The translations under genes and the position numbers were made by a program. From the NCBI GenBank assembly GCA_016550425.1, contig JABXGS010000099.1:1-16571 (forward strand): a DNA stretch of 16,571 nucleotides, in the 5' to 3' direction. Origin of the DNA: an archaeon. Its GTDB lineage: Archaea > Asgardarchaeota > Hermodarchaeia > Hermodarchaeales > Hermodarchaeaceae. Of this stretch, positions 8,036-14,340 are shown piece by piece; position 1 is the first letter of the stretch, and every line of letters begins with the position of its first letter. Under the pieces are notes generated by a model. The model was not told the origin of the DNA, ran no database searches, and was given only the letters and a program-made list of their open reading frames with translations.

Positions 8036-8443
8036 TTACTCTTCCCAGGCTTTCTGCTTCACCCAGTCATGTAATTCATCAGCCGCGTTTAACACCTGAC
8101 GAATATACCGTGACAACTCTTCAGCGTTAATCTCGGTGTCCGCAGTTTCTACAACCACAGCAATATCACCATCTGGGTCTAAACAGAATTTAATTCCATT
8201 CCACTGCCAAGCCTCTTGAAGCAGTTTCTTATAGAATTCAGTGGTTTCTTTATTGGAGAGTTGTGGGAATTTTCGCCACCCCACGATTGTAAGCCATACA
8301 TCATTTGGACTGAAAATGAAGTTAACGACAAGATTCTCCCATTTATCGGTTTTCCAGAGAGCGACCAACGTTTCATCTTTGAGTTCATATTTGACTTCCA
8401 GTTCGTCAAGGAGTCCAGCGATTTGTTCAATGCGTTTTCCCAT
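8036..8443 (-). CDS. YbjN-like (secretion-chaperone fold) small protein
   Basis: The 135-residue soluble acidic protein matches the YbjN / type III secretion chaperone-like layout. A start helix IEQIAGLLDELEVKYEL is followed by strands ending in VWLTIVG, a helix KKLLQEAWQWNGIKFCLD, the characteristic DPDGDIAVVVE (88-98) and a final helix ELSRYIRQVLNAADELHDWV. Members are thought to act as chaperone-like or sensory proteins, but no partner is evident here. The ATG at 8443 has an SD GAGGT at 8451-8455 with seven-base spacing, which settles the start. It is divergent from the winged-helix gene at 8672. The family assignment is from pattern recognition. Confidence 0.72.
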   Translation of the reverse strand: MGKRIEQIAGLLDELEVKYELKDETLVALWKTDKWENLVVNFIFSPNDVWLTIVGWRKFPQLSNKETTEFYKKLLQEAWQWNGIKFCLDPDGDIAVVVETADTEINAEELSRYIRQVLNAADELHDWVKQKAWEE

Positions 8444-8671
8444 TATTGTAACCTCGGGTGGTTCTCAGTGGTTTCGTCACTGTTAGTGTGCCCGTAAAAA
8501 AACCTTTTCGAGATAAGCCTTTGGCTAGTCCCATCATATGTGATTTCTTAATGTATCACAGGCTTCACTCTGGGTCTATCCTTTTTTGCTATTTCAGTAT
8601 CGAAAAGATAAAACCAATGAACAGCCTAGAGAACTCACTGGTAAGTCTTCTTCTGATGGCCCAAAAGACTG

Positions 8672-8983
8672 GTGATTAATGTGTCAATTGATGGTCCTAT
8701 TCACAAACGCACTCGCTATGACATCTACGCCATGCTCATTCGTATAATCGTCATCCATGGCTATTGCCCACTCACACGTGCAGCACGATCAACTAATCTG
8801 CCTGTGGATCGGGCAAAAACAACACTTGAATTTTTGGAAGAGCGGGGATTAGTCGAGGTAGTAGAAGAAGATAAACGCCGTTTGTTTCGGGTGACAGTGC
8901 GGGGGCGCCAGTATTTGGAAATGTACAAACGCATGATTGGATTTGTGGGAATGCCCATGCCTGAACCTGTCACGCCATTCTAA
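8672..8983 (+). CDS. Small winged-helix DNA-binding protein (HTH_45/ArnR1-like)
   Basis: The 103-residue protein has a single winged helix-turn-helix. Helix 1 is around TRYDIYAMLIRIIVIHG (14-30), the HTH around LTRAARSTNLPVDRAKTTLEF (34-54), and the wing around GLVEVVEEDKRRLFRVTVRG (59-78). A short tail helix YLEMYKRMI follows. This size and layout match small archaeal regulators of the HTH_45 type. The start is uncertain: GTG at 8672 or GTG at 8681, with no clear SD before either. The thioredoxin-reductase-like gene begins 68 bp downstream on the same strand, so the regulator could act on it, but that is inference from proximity. Confidence 0.75.
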   Translation: MINVSIDGPIHKRTRYDIYAMLIRIIVIHGYCPLTRAARSTNLPVDRAKTTLEFLEERGLVEVVEEDKRRLFRVTVRGRQYLEMYKRMIGFVGMPMPEPVTPF

Positions 8984-9051
8984 TTTATCGAATGGATTCA
9001 TTTTTACCTCTTAATTGGAGTCTTCTGTCTAAAAGAGCATGAGGGCATAGA

Positions 9052-10005
9052 ATGACATCTAGTTCATCTCAGTACGACACTTTGATTATTGGGGGTGGTC
9101 CCGCAGGTATCGCAACGGCATTGCACCTGGGTTTTCATCAAAGAAAAATTCTGCTTGTTGATCGAAGGACTTCTCCACTGCAGTTTGCTAACACTTCAAT
9201 CCACAATTATCCTGGGATTAAACCAATCGTGGCTGCCATTGACATTCTTCGAAAAATGCGAAAAGAACTTCGTGAATACAAAGTAAAGAATCTATTTGGC
9301 GATGTCATTCAGTTAGAAGGCCAAGTTCCAACTTTTCAGGCAATAATCAAAACCTCACAAAGGTCGCCCACAAAAGTTATAGCAAAAACCGTTGTGTTCG
9401 CCACCGGGATCGCACGAAAGCATCCAAAAGTTGATGGCGACTGGAAAAAATGGCTTCCGTACGCAGGAAAAAATAACATAAGCTTTTATTGCCCAGATTG
9501 TGATAGCCCACAGGCCACCGGGAACGATGTCATCGTCGTGAATGCAGGAACCGTCAACAGTGCCATTCATGTTGCTCGATGCATCACACCCTTTGCTAAA
9601 CGCATTCGAATTTTCATGACTGAGGATGGCTTTGTTCCTTTCACTGACGACTGGAAAGATATCTTGGATCAATCAGGCTATGAATGGACTAAGGGGCGAA
9701 TCCAGGAAATAAAAATTCAAGAACCAGGTAAGCATCAAGTCCTTGTTACCTCCGATGGTCGTAGACTTGAATGTAATACCTTCTTTGTCGGCTGGATTGG
9801 GGTTCCACGTAGTGAATTGGCTCAATCAATTGGTGTTAAAGTCGATGAACGAGGAAATATTGTCACCGATCATCGAGGTGCCACGAATGTGGAAGGCATC
9901 TGGGCGGCAGGAGATATTCGCCCAATCACTCAGTCTGTCGCTACTGCAGTTGGCACAGGCGTTTATGCTGGGATTATGATCGCGCATTACCTTATCTCTC
10001 TCTAG
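9052..10005 (+). CDS. Thioredoxin-reductase-like flavoprotein lacking the canonical NADPH motif
   Basis: The 317-residue two-domain FAD-dependent disulfide oxidoreductase has the size of low-molecular-weight thioredoxin reductases. The FAD site is GGGPAG (14-19), with ATGIARKHP at 117-125. The redox-active disulfide is CPDC (Cys147, Cys150) after FYCPDC. The second FAD block is GIWAAGDIRP (282-291). The pyridine-nucleotide domain departs from the family: where GGGDSA is expected the sequence reads NAGTVNSAIHVAR (164-176), and the HRRxxxR 2'-phosphate motif is replaced by RIFMTEDGF. The electron donor may therefore be something else, for example ferredoxin or reduced F420, as known for some archaeal and methanogen relatives. 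SD GAGGG at 9041-9045 supports the ATG at 9052. Confidence 0.87.
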   Translation: MTSSSSQYDTLIIGGGPAGIATALHLGFHQRKILLVDRRTSPLQFANTSIHNYPGIKPIVAAIDILRKMRKELREYKVKNLFGDVIQLEGQVPTFQAIIKTSQRSPTKVIAKTVVFATGIARKHPKVDGDWKKWLPYAGKNNISFYCPDCDSPQATGNDVIVVNAGTVNSAIHVARCITPFAKRIRIFMTEDGFVPFTDDWKDILDQSGYEWTKGRIQEIKIQEPGKHQVLVTSDGRRLECNTFFVGWIGVPRSELAQSIGVKVDERGNIVTDHRGATNVEGIWAAGDIRPITQSVATAVGTGVYAGIMIAHYLISL

Positions 10006-10083
10006 CTTTACTATTTGAGAACCTGTTTCCTGTGGTTCGTAATTTCGTCAGACTGGGAAATTATACAAACATCAAAAGAGATT

Positions 10084-10359
10084 CTATATCACGATTCTTT
10101 CATCAGCTAGTTCTTTTAGTAGTATTAATCCACGGTTGATTTTTTCTCTCAACTCAGCGATATCTCCTTCTTCAGCCTTCTGTTTATCAAAAAGAACCAC
10201 TACTGAAAGATGAAGCTTATTTAAAAAAAGAAAAATCTGATAACAAATTTGATTCTCCTCAGGCTTCTCAATCGAAAAGGTTACTGGCAAGTCCCACTCC
10301 TTCGTGATTTGCGAAATGAATTGCTGCACCCAGGAGGAAAGTTCAGCTTTGGATACCAT
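10084..10359 (-). CDS. Small hypothetical protein
   Basis: I do not recognise this 91-residue soluble protein. It opens with a helix SKAELSSWVQQFISQITKEW, passes through two strand-like segments (LPVTFSI, QICYQIFLFL, LSVVVLFD) and ends with a charged helix REKINRGLILLKELADE. The beta-rich middle flanked by helices may be a small alpha/beta fold. The gene looks real: an SD GAGGG (10366-10370, minus strand) precedes the ATG at 10359 by six bases, and a TATA-like element lies further upstream at 10395-10407. It is the last gene before the repeat-punctuated region and has the diverged repeat R0 directly upstream of its promoter. Confidence 0.62.
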   Translation of the reverse strand: MVSKAELSSWVQQFISQITKEWDLPVTFSIEKPEENQICYQIFLFLNKLHLSVVVLFDKQKAEEGDIAELREKINRGLILLKELADERIVI

Positions 10360-10394
10360 TAGTAACCCTCAATTTACTATTTGCTTTCAACGAA

Positions 10395-10407
10395 CTTAAT
10401 AATACAT
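10395..10407 (-). promoter_or_regulatory. TATA-like element of the 91-residue hypothetical gene
   Basis: Minus-strand ATGTATTATTAAG sits about 42 nt upstream of the ATG at 10359. That gives a predicted transcript start near 10376, just ahead of the GAGGG ribosome site. Repeat R0 abuts it. Confidence 0.4.
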
Positions 10408-10455
10408 GATGGTCACACGATTTGACCCTAACATGAAGAGTTACTCACATGTTAG
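10404..10455 (+). repeat. Repeat R0, diverged copy
   Basis: The dyad region reads GTCACACGATTTGACCCTA (10412-10430) in place of the usual GTTACATTATGTGACCCCA. It is followed by the second hairpin arm pair TAACATG (10429-10435) and CATGTTA (10448-10454) around GAGTTACTC. The hairpin tail is shared with R2 and partly with R3. It marks the left edge of the array. Confidence 0.65.
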
Positions 10456-10496
10456 CCTGTAAATTACCGAAAGGATATTACTTCTAATTAGATTTT

Positions 10497-10973
10497 TCAT
10501 GAACGACCCGGAGCATATCCTGCTGCTTTCCAGTACTCGTCATCTTTTTCATAGTCAAAGGAAGCAAATCGGCTTGGAGTAATTGTGATCTTCACCCAAT
10601 TGGCCAGAGTTTGAACACCTTTCATTGTTTTTTCTGCTTGTTCTTTGGGGAAGTATCTCGAGAGTAAATCAACAGCCTCCTCATCCCATTTATCAAAACC
10701 CACGCTTGCCTCTCCGTATACAATGACACCCCGAGTAGGAGGGCCTTCGACATCCACCAATAACGTGACTTTATTATTTCGAAGGATATTTCGAACTTTT
10801 TGGCTTCTTTCGGGTGCCGCAATAACAAAGTGGTCTTGTTTATATTTGAACCAGACCGGAACCGCATGGATGGTCCCGTTTTTATTAAAACTACATAATC
10901 GAGCGATTTTCGCAGCTTGAAAAAATGCTTGCATTTCCTGATTGCTAAGATGTGGGGGCTGCTTGTATGACAT
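10497..10973 (-). CDS. Pyridoxamine 5'-phosphate oxidase-like split-barrel flavin protein
   Basis: The 158-residue FMN-binding split-barrel protein shows the family order. A helix-rich start is followed by the strand pair ARLCSFNKNGTIHAVPVWFK (26-45, counted from the upstream ATG), then FVIAAPERSQKVRNILRNNK (51-70), TLLVDVEGPP and GVIVYGEASVG, and finally KITITPSRFASFDYEK near the C-terminus. Relatives include F420- or FMN-dependent oxidoreductases and haem or general-stress proteins, so the substrate cannot be given. Two ATGs lie close together (10979 and 10973). SD GAGGG at 10980-10984 abuts the first but is six bases from the second, which decides for 10973. A minus-strand TATA-like element lies at 11011-11020, and repeat R1 lies further upstream. 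Confidence 0.82.
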   Translation of the reverse strand: MSYKQPPHLSNQEMQAFFQAAKIARLCSFNKNGTIHAVPVWFKYKQDHFVIAAPERSQKVRNILRNNKVTLLVDVEGPPTRGVIVYGEASVGFDKWDEEAVDLLSRYFPKEQAEKTMKGVQTLANWVKITITPSRFASFDYEKDDEYWKAAGYAPGRS

Positions 10974-11010
10974 TTCCATCCCTCGTAAGAGCTTTGAAAC
11001 AAACTACAAG

Positions 11011-11020
11011 TCATATACCA
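11011..11020 (-). promoter_or_regulatory. TATA-like element for the split-barrel gene
   Basis: Minus-strand TGGTATATGA lies about 40 nt before the ATG at 10973, with the GAGGG ribosome site between. The predicted transcript start is near 10988. Confidence 0.45.
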
Positions 11021-11076
11021 TGCGTTAAAGGCTTTCTTTTTTGTCCGTAGTTCGGAACAGCCAAAGTCTGAATTCT

Positions 11077-11113
11077 CACATAATGTAAGTAAAGTTACAT
11101 TTTGTGACCCCAA
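11077..11113 (+). repeat. Repeat R1
   Basis: Core copy with ATAATGTAAGTAAAG followed by the dyad GTTACATTTTGTGAC (11094-11108) and CCCCAA. It lies between the divergent split-barrel (-) and three-TM (+) genes. Confidence 0.85.
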
Positions 11114-11226
11114 AATAGTTCTGAATACTCCATTATCAATGAGAAGGCATGTGAAGCACTTCAGTTGAAATTATTTTTCCAGGTATGAGCGATTCTGTGT
11201 GGGAATCATTATAAACGATTATTGTG

Positions 11227-11727
11227 ATGAAAGACTCCAGGAAATCGATGAAGCCTTATCTGGTTAGCAATTGGATACAACTCTACTGGATAATCCAACC
11301 GCCACCAATGATTGACGACTTTGGATTCACTACTTTGATGTATAACATCATGCTTGGTCTCTCCATTATTTTTGTCATCGTCCTTATCATCATTATTGGC
11401 TGGGTTCTCACGCGAATGTATTCTTTCTCAAAGTCGACTCCCCGGGATGATGCTGTAGGTCATAAAAAGCAAAAACTTGGTTCAAAACTCGTTAATGTGG
11501 TTTGTATCGGGATTTTCATCTTCCTGTTAACGGTTGGCGGTATCGTCGGCCTTACTAGCCCTGCTGGAGCCGTCCTACCACTGTTTCTGGCAATGGTGTG
11601 GGGATGGTGGTATCTTATGTACAAAGTTTCTTGGGACTGGGCAATCTGGCCGGTTCAGGTATACAGGTATCTTCGGAGGAGAAAGAAAGTAACGGACAAG
11701 GAAGCAAAAAAAGTCAACCAACAGTAA
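11227..11727 (+). CDS. Three-TM hypothetical membrane protein
   Basis: I do not recognise this protein of about 166 residues. It has three hydrophobic helices, numbered from the GTG at 11224: 36-64 (with FVIVLIIIIGWVL), 88-110 and 115-133. A basic loop with HKKQK lies between the first two, and a strongly basic C-terminal tail follows (RRRKKVTDKEAKKV), which suggests a cytosolic tail. The start is uncertain: GTG 11224, ATG 11227 and ATG 11248 are all in frame, and a TTATAAAC TATA-like element at 11209-11216 would favour the 11248 start. The last eight codons and the stop lie inside a sequence block that recurs upstream of repeat R5, so the 3' end of the gene is shared with the repeat unit. 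Confidence 0.6.
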   Translation: MKDSRKSMKPYLVSNWIQLYWIIQPPPMIDDFGFTTLMYNIMLGLSIIFVIVLIIIIGWVLTRMYSFSKSTPRDDAVGHKKQKLGSKLVNVVCIGIFIFLLTVGGIVGLTSPAGAVLPLFLAMVWGWWYLMYKVSWDWAIWPVQVYRYLRRRKKVTDKEAKKVNQQ

Positions 11728-11787
11728 ATCGTGCTGATAAAGGGAGAGCCCTTAGGAATCAAATCACGCTTAAGGTTTGTTATATTT

Positions 11788-11847
11788 AACAAAATGTGAG
11801 TAAAGTAACATTATGTGACCCCAACATGGAGAGTTACTCTCCATGTT
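11788..11847 (+). repeat. Repeat R2 with second hairpin; long form from 11701
   Basis: The core has AAAATGTGAGTAAA and the dyad GTAACATTATGTGAC (11805-11819) followed by CCCCAA. A perfect 11-bp hairpin follows, with arms 11823-11833 and 11837-11847 and loop TTA. Upstream similarity to R5 extends the unit left to about 11701, including CGTGCTG at 11730-11736, so the long form is about 120 bp before the hairpin. It lies between convergent genes, where the hairpin could also help end plus-strand transcripts. Confidence 0.88.
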
Positions 11848-11934
11848 AATGGCTAGTCGGCTAGCTGATTAACCCCGATTGAAGGGGAGTATCTTTGACA
11901 GTGATAAGCTTTGACTATGTTCACAGAAGCCTTT

Positions 11935-12420
11935 TCATATGTTTTTAGTTTTGGGCATCGGAAGCTTGAGAATGCGGGCACGACTTTCTCTGTAGTGTCG
12001 GAGAGGACGATAGATGTAGTTGAAAACAGTTACTGTGAAAATTATCCAGAGGATGAAGCTTGCGATTGTAAGGTAGGTGAGGTTCCAGAGGAAGAAGAGA
12101 CATGTAGGAGAGGAGGCTGAGAGGACAAAGAAAAGGAGGGACAAGTAATAACCGGCGCGTATGAAGGGAGTCATTGGGGGGACTTCTTTGCAGAAATAGG
12201 TCATCAGGCAAGCCATATGACCGACGAGGTATATGCTGGCAAGGAATAGGGCATTGAAGAAGAGTAAGATTGCTTGTGATTGAATTGTGGCTGGAAGGAG
12301 GATTTGAGTAAGGAGCAAAGTGAGGACTGTGAAGAGGAAGCCCGCCATAAGGCCGCCCACACCCGAAATTCGGGATAAATATATCAAGTAATTTGAATAA
12401 TCTGGTTCTTGAGTTGGCAA
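11935..12420 (-). CDS. Four-TM hypothetical membrane protein
   Basis: I do not recognise this 161-residue protein. Four hydrophobic helices run at about 22-44, 48-72, 88-110 and 113-136. A short basic C-terminal tail follows (RHYRESRARILKLPMPKTK), consistent with a cytosolic C-terminus. A Pro-rich turn VPPMTPF lies between the second and third helices. The proposed TTG start at 12420 is supported by AGAAGG a few bases upstream and by a TATA-like element about 40 nt upstream. The first in-frame ATG (residue 25) would cut into the first helix. A neighbouring frame on the same strand and a short plus-strand frame are shadows. Repeats R2 and R3 flank it. Confidence 0.6.
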   Translation of the reverse strand: MPTQEPDYSNYLIYLSRISGVGGLMAGFLFTVLTLLLTQILLPATIQSQAILLFFNALFLASIYLVGHMACLMTYFCKEVPPMTPFIRAGYYLSLLFFVLSASSPTCLFFLWNLTYLTIASFILWIIFTVTVFNYIYRPLRHYRESRARILKLPMPKTKNI

Positions 12421-12455
12421 TTCCTTCTCACCGGAGCTGCATATTCCTATGATCG

Positions 12456-12468
12456 CTATTAATTATTC
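12456..12468 (-). promoter_or_regulatory. TATA-like element for the four-TM gene
   Basis: Minus-strand GAATAATTAATAG is centred about 42 nt upstream of the TTG at 12420. Repeat R3 starts about 29 bp further upstream. Confidence 0.4.
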
Positions 12469-12496
12469 GAAATGCGTCAAGGTTCCGTCAATATTT

Positions 12497-12550
12497 CACA
12501 ACATGTTAGTATAGTTACATTTTGTGACCCCAACATGGAGAGTTACTCAC
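12497..12550 (+). repeat. Repeat R3 with partial hairpin tail
   Basis: The core reads CACAACATGTTAGTATAG, then the dyad GTTACATTTTGTGAC (12514-12528) and CCCCAA. The start of the R2-type hairpin follows (AACATGGAGAGTTACTC, 12532-12548), but the matching right arm is missing, so the hairpin is broken. Confidence 0.85.
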
Positions 12551-12582
12551 TCATTGTGGCTCCCAAACTACCTATTCTTATT

Positions 12583-12628
12583 TGTTAATATGATAGTAAC
12601 CAGAACATATGACCCCGCTTGTTACTTC
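12583..12628 (+). repeat. Possible decayed repeat copy (R3b)
   Basis: GTAACCAGAACATATGACCCC (split as GTAAC at 12596 and ATATGACCCC at 12607-12616), followed by GTTACTTC, keeps the order of the repeat dyad, CCCC tract and GTTACTC element. Spacing is altered and there are many changes. It could be chance; it is listed because the order of elements matches. Confidence 0.35.
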
Positions 12629-12645
12629 TTACGTAAATCGTTCCC

Positions 12646-12661
12646 CTCAGGAATTCCTGAG
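12646..12661. repeat. Perfect 16-bp palindrome
   Basis: CTCAGGAATTCCTGAG is perfectly self-complementary and lies about 90 bp beyond the stop codon of the six- to seven-TM gene. It could be an operator, a hairpin in RNA or chance. No T tract follows it. Confidence 0.4.
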
Positions 12662-12752
12662 TACCTCTCATTTTCTTGGATATAGTTATAACTGGTGTTT
12701 GATCGTTCAGGAAAGAACTGTTTAATGTTTTCCAGCATTGGACTTAGAATTT

Positions 12753-13403
12753 TTATTCGGTTCTTAGGAACAAAATGGATATTATCCCTAAGCTGCCTGC
12801 TGGAAGTGTCATTATAAATCCTACTGGGATTCCTATTATTGAGGTTGTGAAAGCGCCAGCGATTATGAAGAGAATCCCCGCAGTTATGCAGGTCATGCGC
12901 CTCTCTACAAAGAACCGTGCTTTAATCATGGAGACACCCCAGAGAACCATTTGGACACCAAGGAATACTACAGATACCAAGAACACATTGTGAAAAATAA
13001 CCCACTCAAAAGTATGCGGTAATATAAGGAGACCCATATTTTCGAGTAAATCCATGATAGGTAGCCACCAGGTAAAAATTAACGTAGTTATACAGACAGC
13101 TAAGCCTAGCGTGTCTTCGAAATTCCAATAATAACCTAGGAATGTAAATGCTCCCAAAGTTCCTCCGATTCCAATTAGAAGACTGAAAATTGAACCAAGT
13201 ACCATAATGGTGCCCAAATAAGATATCAGGAGATACCAGAAGAGTTGCATTGTAATTCCAAGAATCCAATAGAGTGTTGTTCCACTCATAAAGATGAATA
13301 TCCCTACAGCACCTAACCAAAACCATTTTTGCGTAAAATTCTTTGTTGCGATAGGTGAGTTTTCTGAAGGTTTTTCTAATAGACCATTTCCAGTGGTGTT
13401 CAC
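12753..13403 (-). CDS. Six- to seven-TM hypothetical membrane protein
   Basis: I do not recognise this protein of about 216 residues. After a polar N-terminus of some 25 residues it has six or seven hydrophobic helices. They include one with FIFMSGTTLYWIL, a Gly-rich one with LIGIGGTLGAFTFLGYYW, a Trp-rich TTLIFTWWLPIMDLL, and a closing pair IPVGFIMTLPAGSLGIISIL. Two basic clusters (KARFFVERR and RTE at the end) fit cytosolic loops. The open frame begins with TTG at 13418, but that codon overlaps GGAGAGG (13410-13416), which is an SD six bases before the GTG at 13403. I therefore take 13403 as the start. A TATA-like element at 13451-13460 fits this start. Repeats R3 and R4 flank it. Confidence 0.65.
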   Translation of the reverse strand: MNTTGNGLLEKPSENSPIATKNFTQKWFWLGAVGIFIFMSGTTLYWILGITMQLFWYLLISYLGTIMVLGSIFSLLIGIGGTLGAFTFLGYYWNFEDTLGLAVCITTLIFTWWLPIMDLLENMGLLILPHTFEWVIFHNVFLVSVVFLGVQMVLWGVSMIKARFFVERRMTCITAGILFIIAGAFTTSIIGIPVGFIMTLPAGSLGIISILFLRTE

Positions 13404-13450
13404 GCATTTCCTCTCCAAAGAATGAGTGCTGAATTTCGATAATCGACAGA

Positions 13451-13460
13451 CAGTATTTAA
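13451..13460 (-). promoter_or_regulatory. TATA box for the six- to seven-TM gene
   Basis: Minus-strand TTAAATACTG lies about 52 nt upstream of the GTG at 13403. That gives a short leader ending in the SD GGAGAGG. Confidence 0.45.
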
Positions 13461-13553
13461 GAATTAGCTTAAAGGCACTTATTGGTGTAAATACTCAAAC
13501 CAGGAAAAAGCTTAACCATTTAGTGAATATTGGATGAAACATATTCATTGTAG

Positions 13554-13630
13554 CCTGCTAGAATAAGGATCACGTTTTGAATTTGCTAGAATTCACAACA
13601 TGTGAGTATAGTTACATTATTTGACCCCAA
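13554..13630 (+). repeat. Repeat R4, extended form
   Basis: The core starts at 13594 with CACAACATGTGAGTATAG and continues into the dyad GTTACATTATTTGAC (13611-13625) and CCCCAA. A further 40 bp upstream, beginning CCTGCTAGAATA, is closely similar to the matching stretch before R7. The copy also has the small inverted pair TCACA-ACA-TGTGA. Confidence 0.87.
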
Positions 13631-13707
13631 AGCACTATTTCTTATATCGTTATATGATAGGACACAAATGGAATATCTTGTAAACATTTTGTAAAGGGAA
13701 GAACAGA

Positions 13708-13716
13708 TTAAATAAG
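13708..13716 (+). promoter_or_regulatory. TATA box for the methyltransferase-like gene
   Basis: TTAAATAAG is centred about 27 nt before the ATG at 13739, so the transcript could be nearly leaderless. A purine-rich GAGAGAG also lies just ahead of the ATG. Confidence 0.5.
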
Positions 13717-13738
13717 CTCAAAATGAGAGAGAAATAAA

Positions 13739-14248
13739 ATGTCCACGAAACGTTTCTCTTGGTTAGGTTTTCTTCCAGTAGCCCTTGTAAGTTTTCTTTT
13801 TATCTCACAGATTATCGTTGGCATTTATTTGTTATCTACGGTGTCTCAAATTGAGATGTTAGCATATGTTGGAGTGGGGCTCTATGTTATTTCGGGTATT
13901 GTTTTTGGTTTGCTTCCAGTATTCGAGTTCCGTAAAAAAGGTCGAGTAAGAAAGGGAAAAAGCTACATTCACACCACTAAACTTGTGGATACTGGAATAT
14001 ACTCTATTGTTCGCCATCCACAGTATGTGACCTTCATGCTCTGGGCAATTGCTGGAATGTTACTTTTCCAACACTGGGTTATCGTTCTACTGGGCATTCC
14101 TATTTTCCCGTTGACATACATGGATTTAATAAGAGCTGACAGAGACGCAATTGAGAAGTTTGGAGCTGAGTATAAAGTCTATATGAAAAAGGTTCCGAGG
14201 GCTAACTTTTTACTCGGAATTATACGACAATTCAGAAAGAGCAAGTAA
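13739..14248 (+). CDS. Isoprenylcysteine carboxyl methyltransferase-like membrane protein (ICMT/PEMT fold)
   Basis: The 169-residue membrane protein has two N-terminal hydrophobic helices (about 9-34 and 40-62), a basic loop RKKGRVRKGK and the conserved core GIYSIVRHPQY (86-96). One or two further helices lead into RADRDAIEKFGAEYKVYMKK and VPRANF (153-158). The RHPxY motif and the E-FG-EY-Y-VPR block are the SAM-binding and catalytic signature of the ICMT/phospholipid-methyltransferase fold. Prokaryotic members methylate varied or unknown substrates, so the substrate is not assignable. It sits alone between repeats R4 and R5, with its own TATA box. No prenyltransferase partner is visible nearby. 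Confidence 0.85.
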   Translation: MSTKRFSWLGFLPVALVSFLFISQIIVGIYLLSTVSQIEMLAYVGVGLYVISGIVFGLLPVFEFRKKGRVRKGKSYIHTTKLVDTGIYSIVRHPQYVTFMLWAIAGMLLFQHWVIVLLGIPIFPLTYMDLIRADRDAIEKFGAEYKVYMKKVPRANFLLGIIRQFRKSK

Positions 14249-14340
14249 TCATATTGAATGAAGAGGGGGCCTATGTTAAGCTCTACGCATGCTCCCTGAG
14301 ATAAAGTCGTCGGCGTATATTATCAACTGGATTCTAAACG

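Larger units (their letters stand above)
12421..12752. other. 332-bp intergenic region with R3, a possible remnant copy and a palindrome
   Basis: From left to right the gap holds the promoter of the four-TM gene, repeat R3 (12497-12550), a degenerate repeat-like segment (12583-12628) and a perfect 16-bp palindrome (12646-12661). I see no convincing gene in it. It has room for one lost or decayed cassette. Confidence 0.5.
13404..13738. other. Divergent intergenic region (335 bp) with two promoters and R4
   Basis: It holds the leader and TATA element of the minus-strand membrane gene, repeat R4, and the TATA element of the plus-strand methyltransferase-like gene. No further gene is visible. 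Confidence 0.6.

Noticed and set aside
10622..11113. Minus-strand open frame of 163 codons overlapping the split-barrel gene
   Set aside because: It is a shadow of the split-barrel gene in another frame, and its N-terminus is a translation of repeat R1.
790..14248. Eukaryote-like CAAX processing pair (toroid prenyltransferase plus ICMT)
   Set aside because: The toroid protein lacks a convincing set of farnesyltransferase zinc ligands, and the two genes are 12 kb apart in different contexts. ICMT-fold proteins in prokaryotes have many other substrates.
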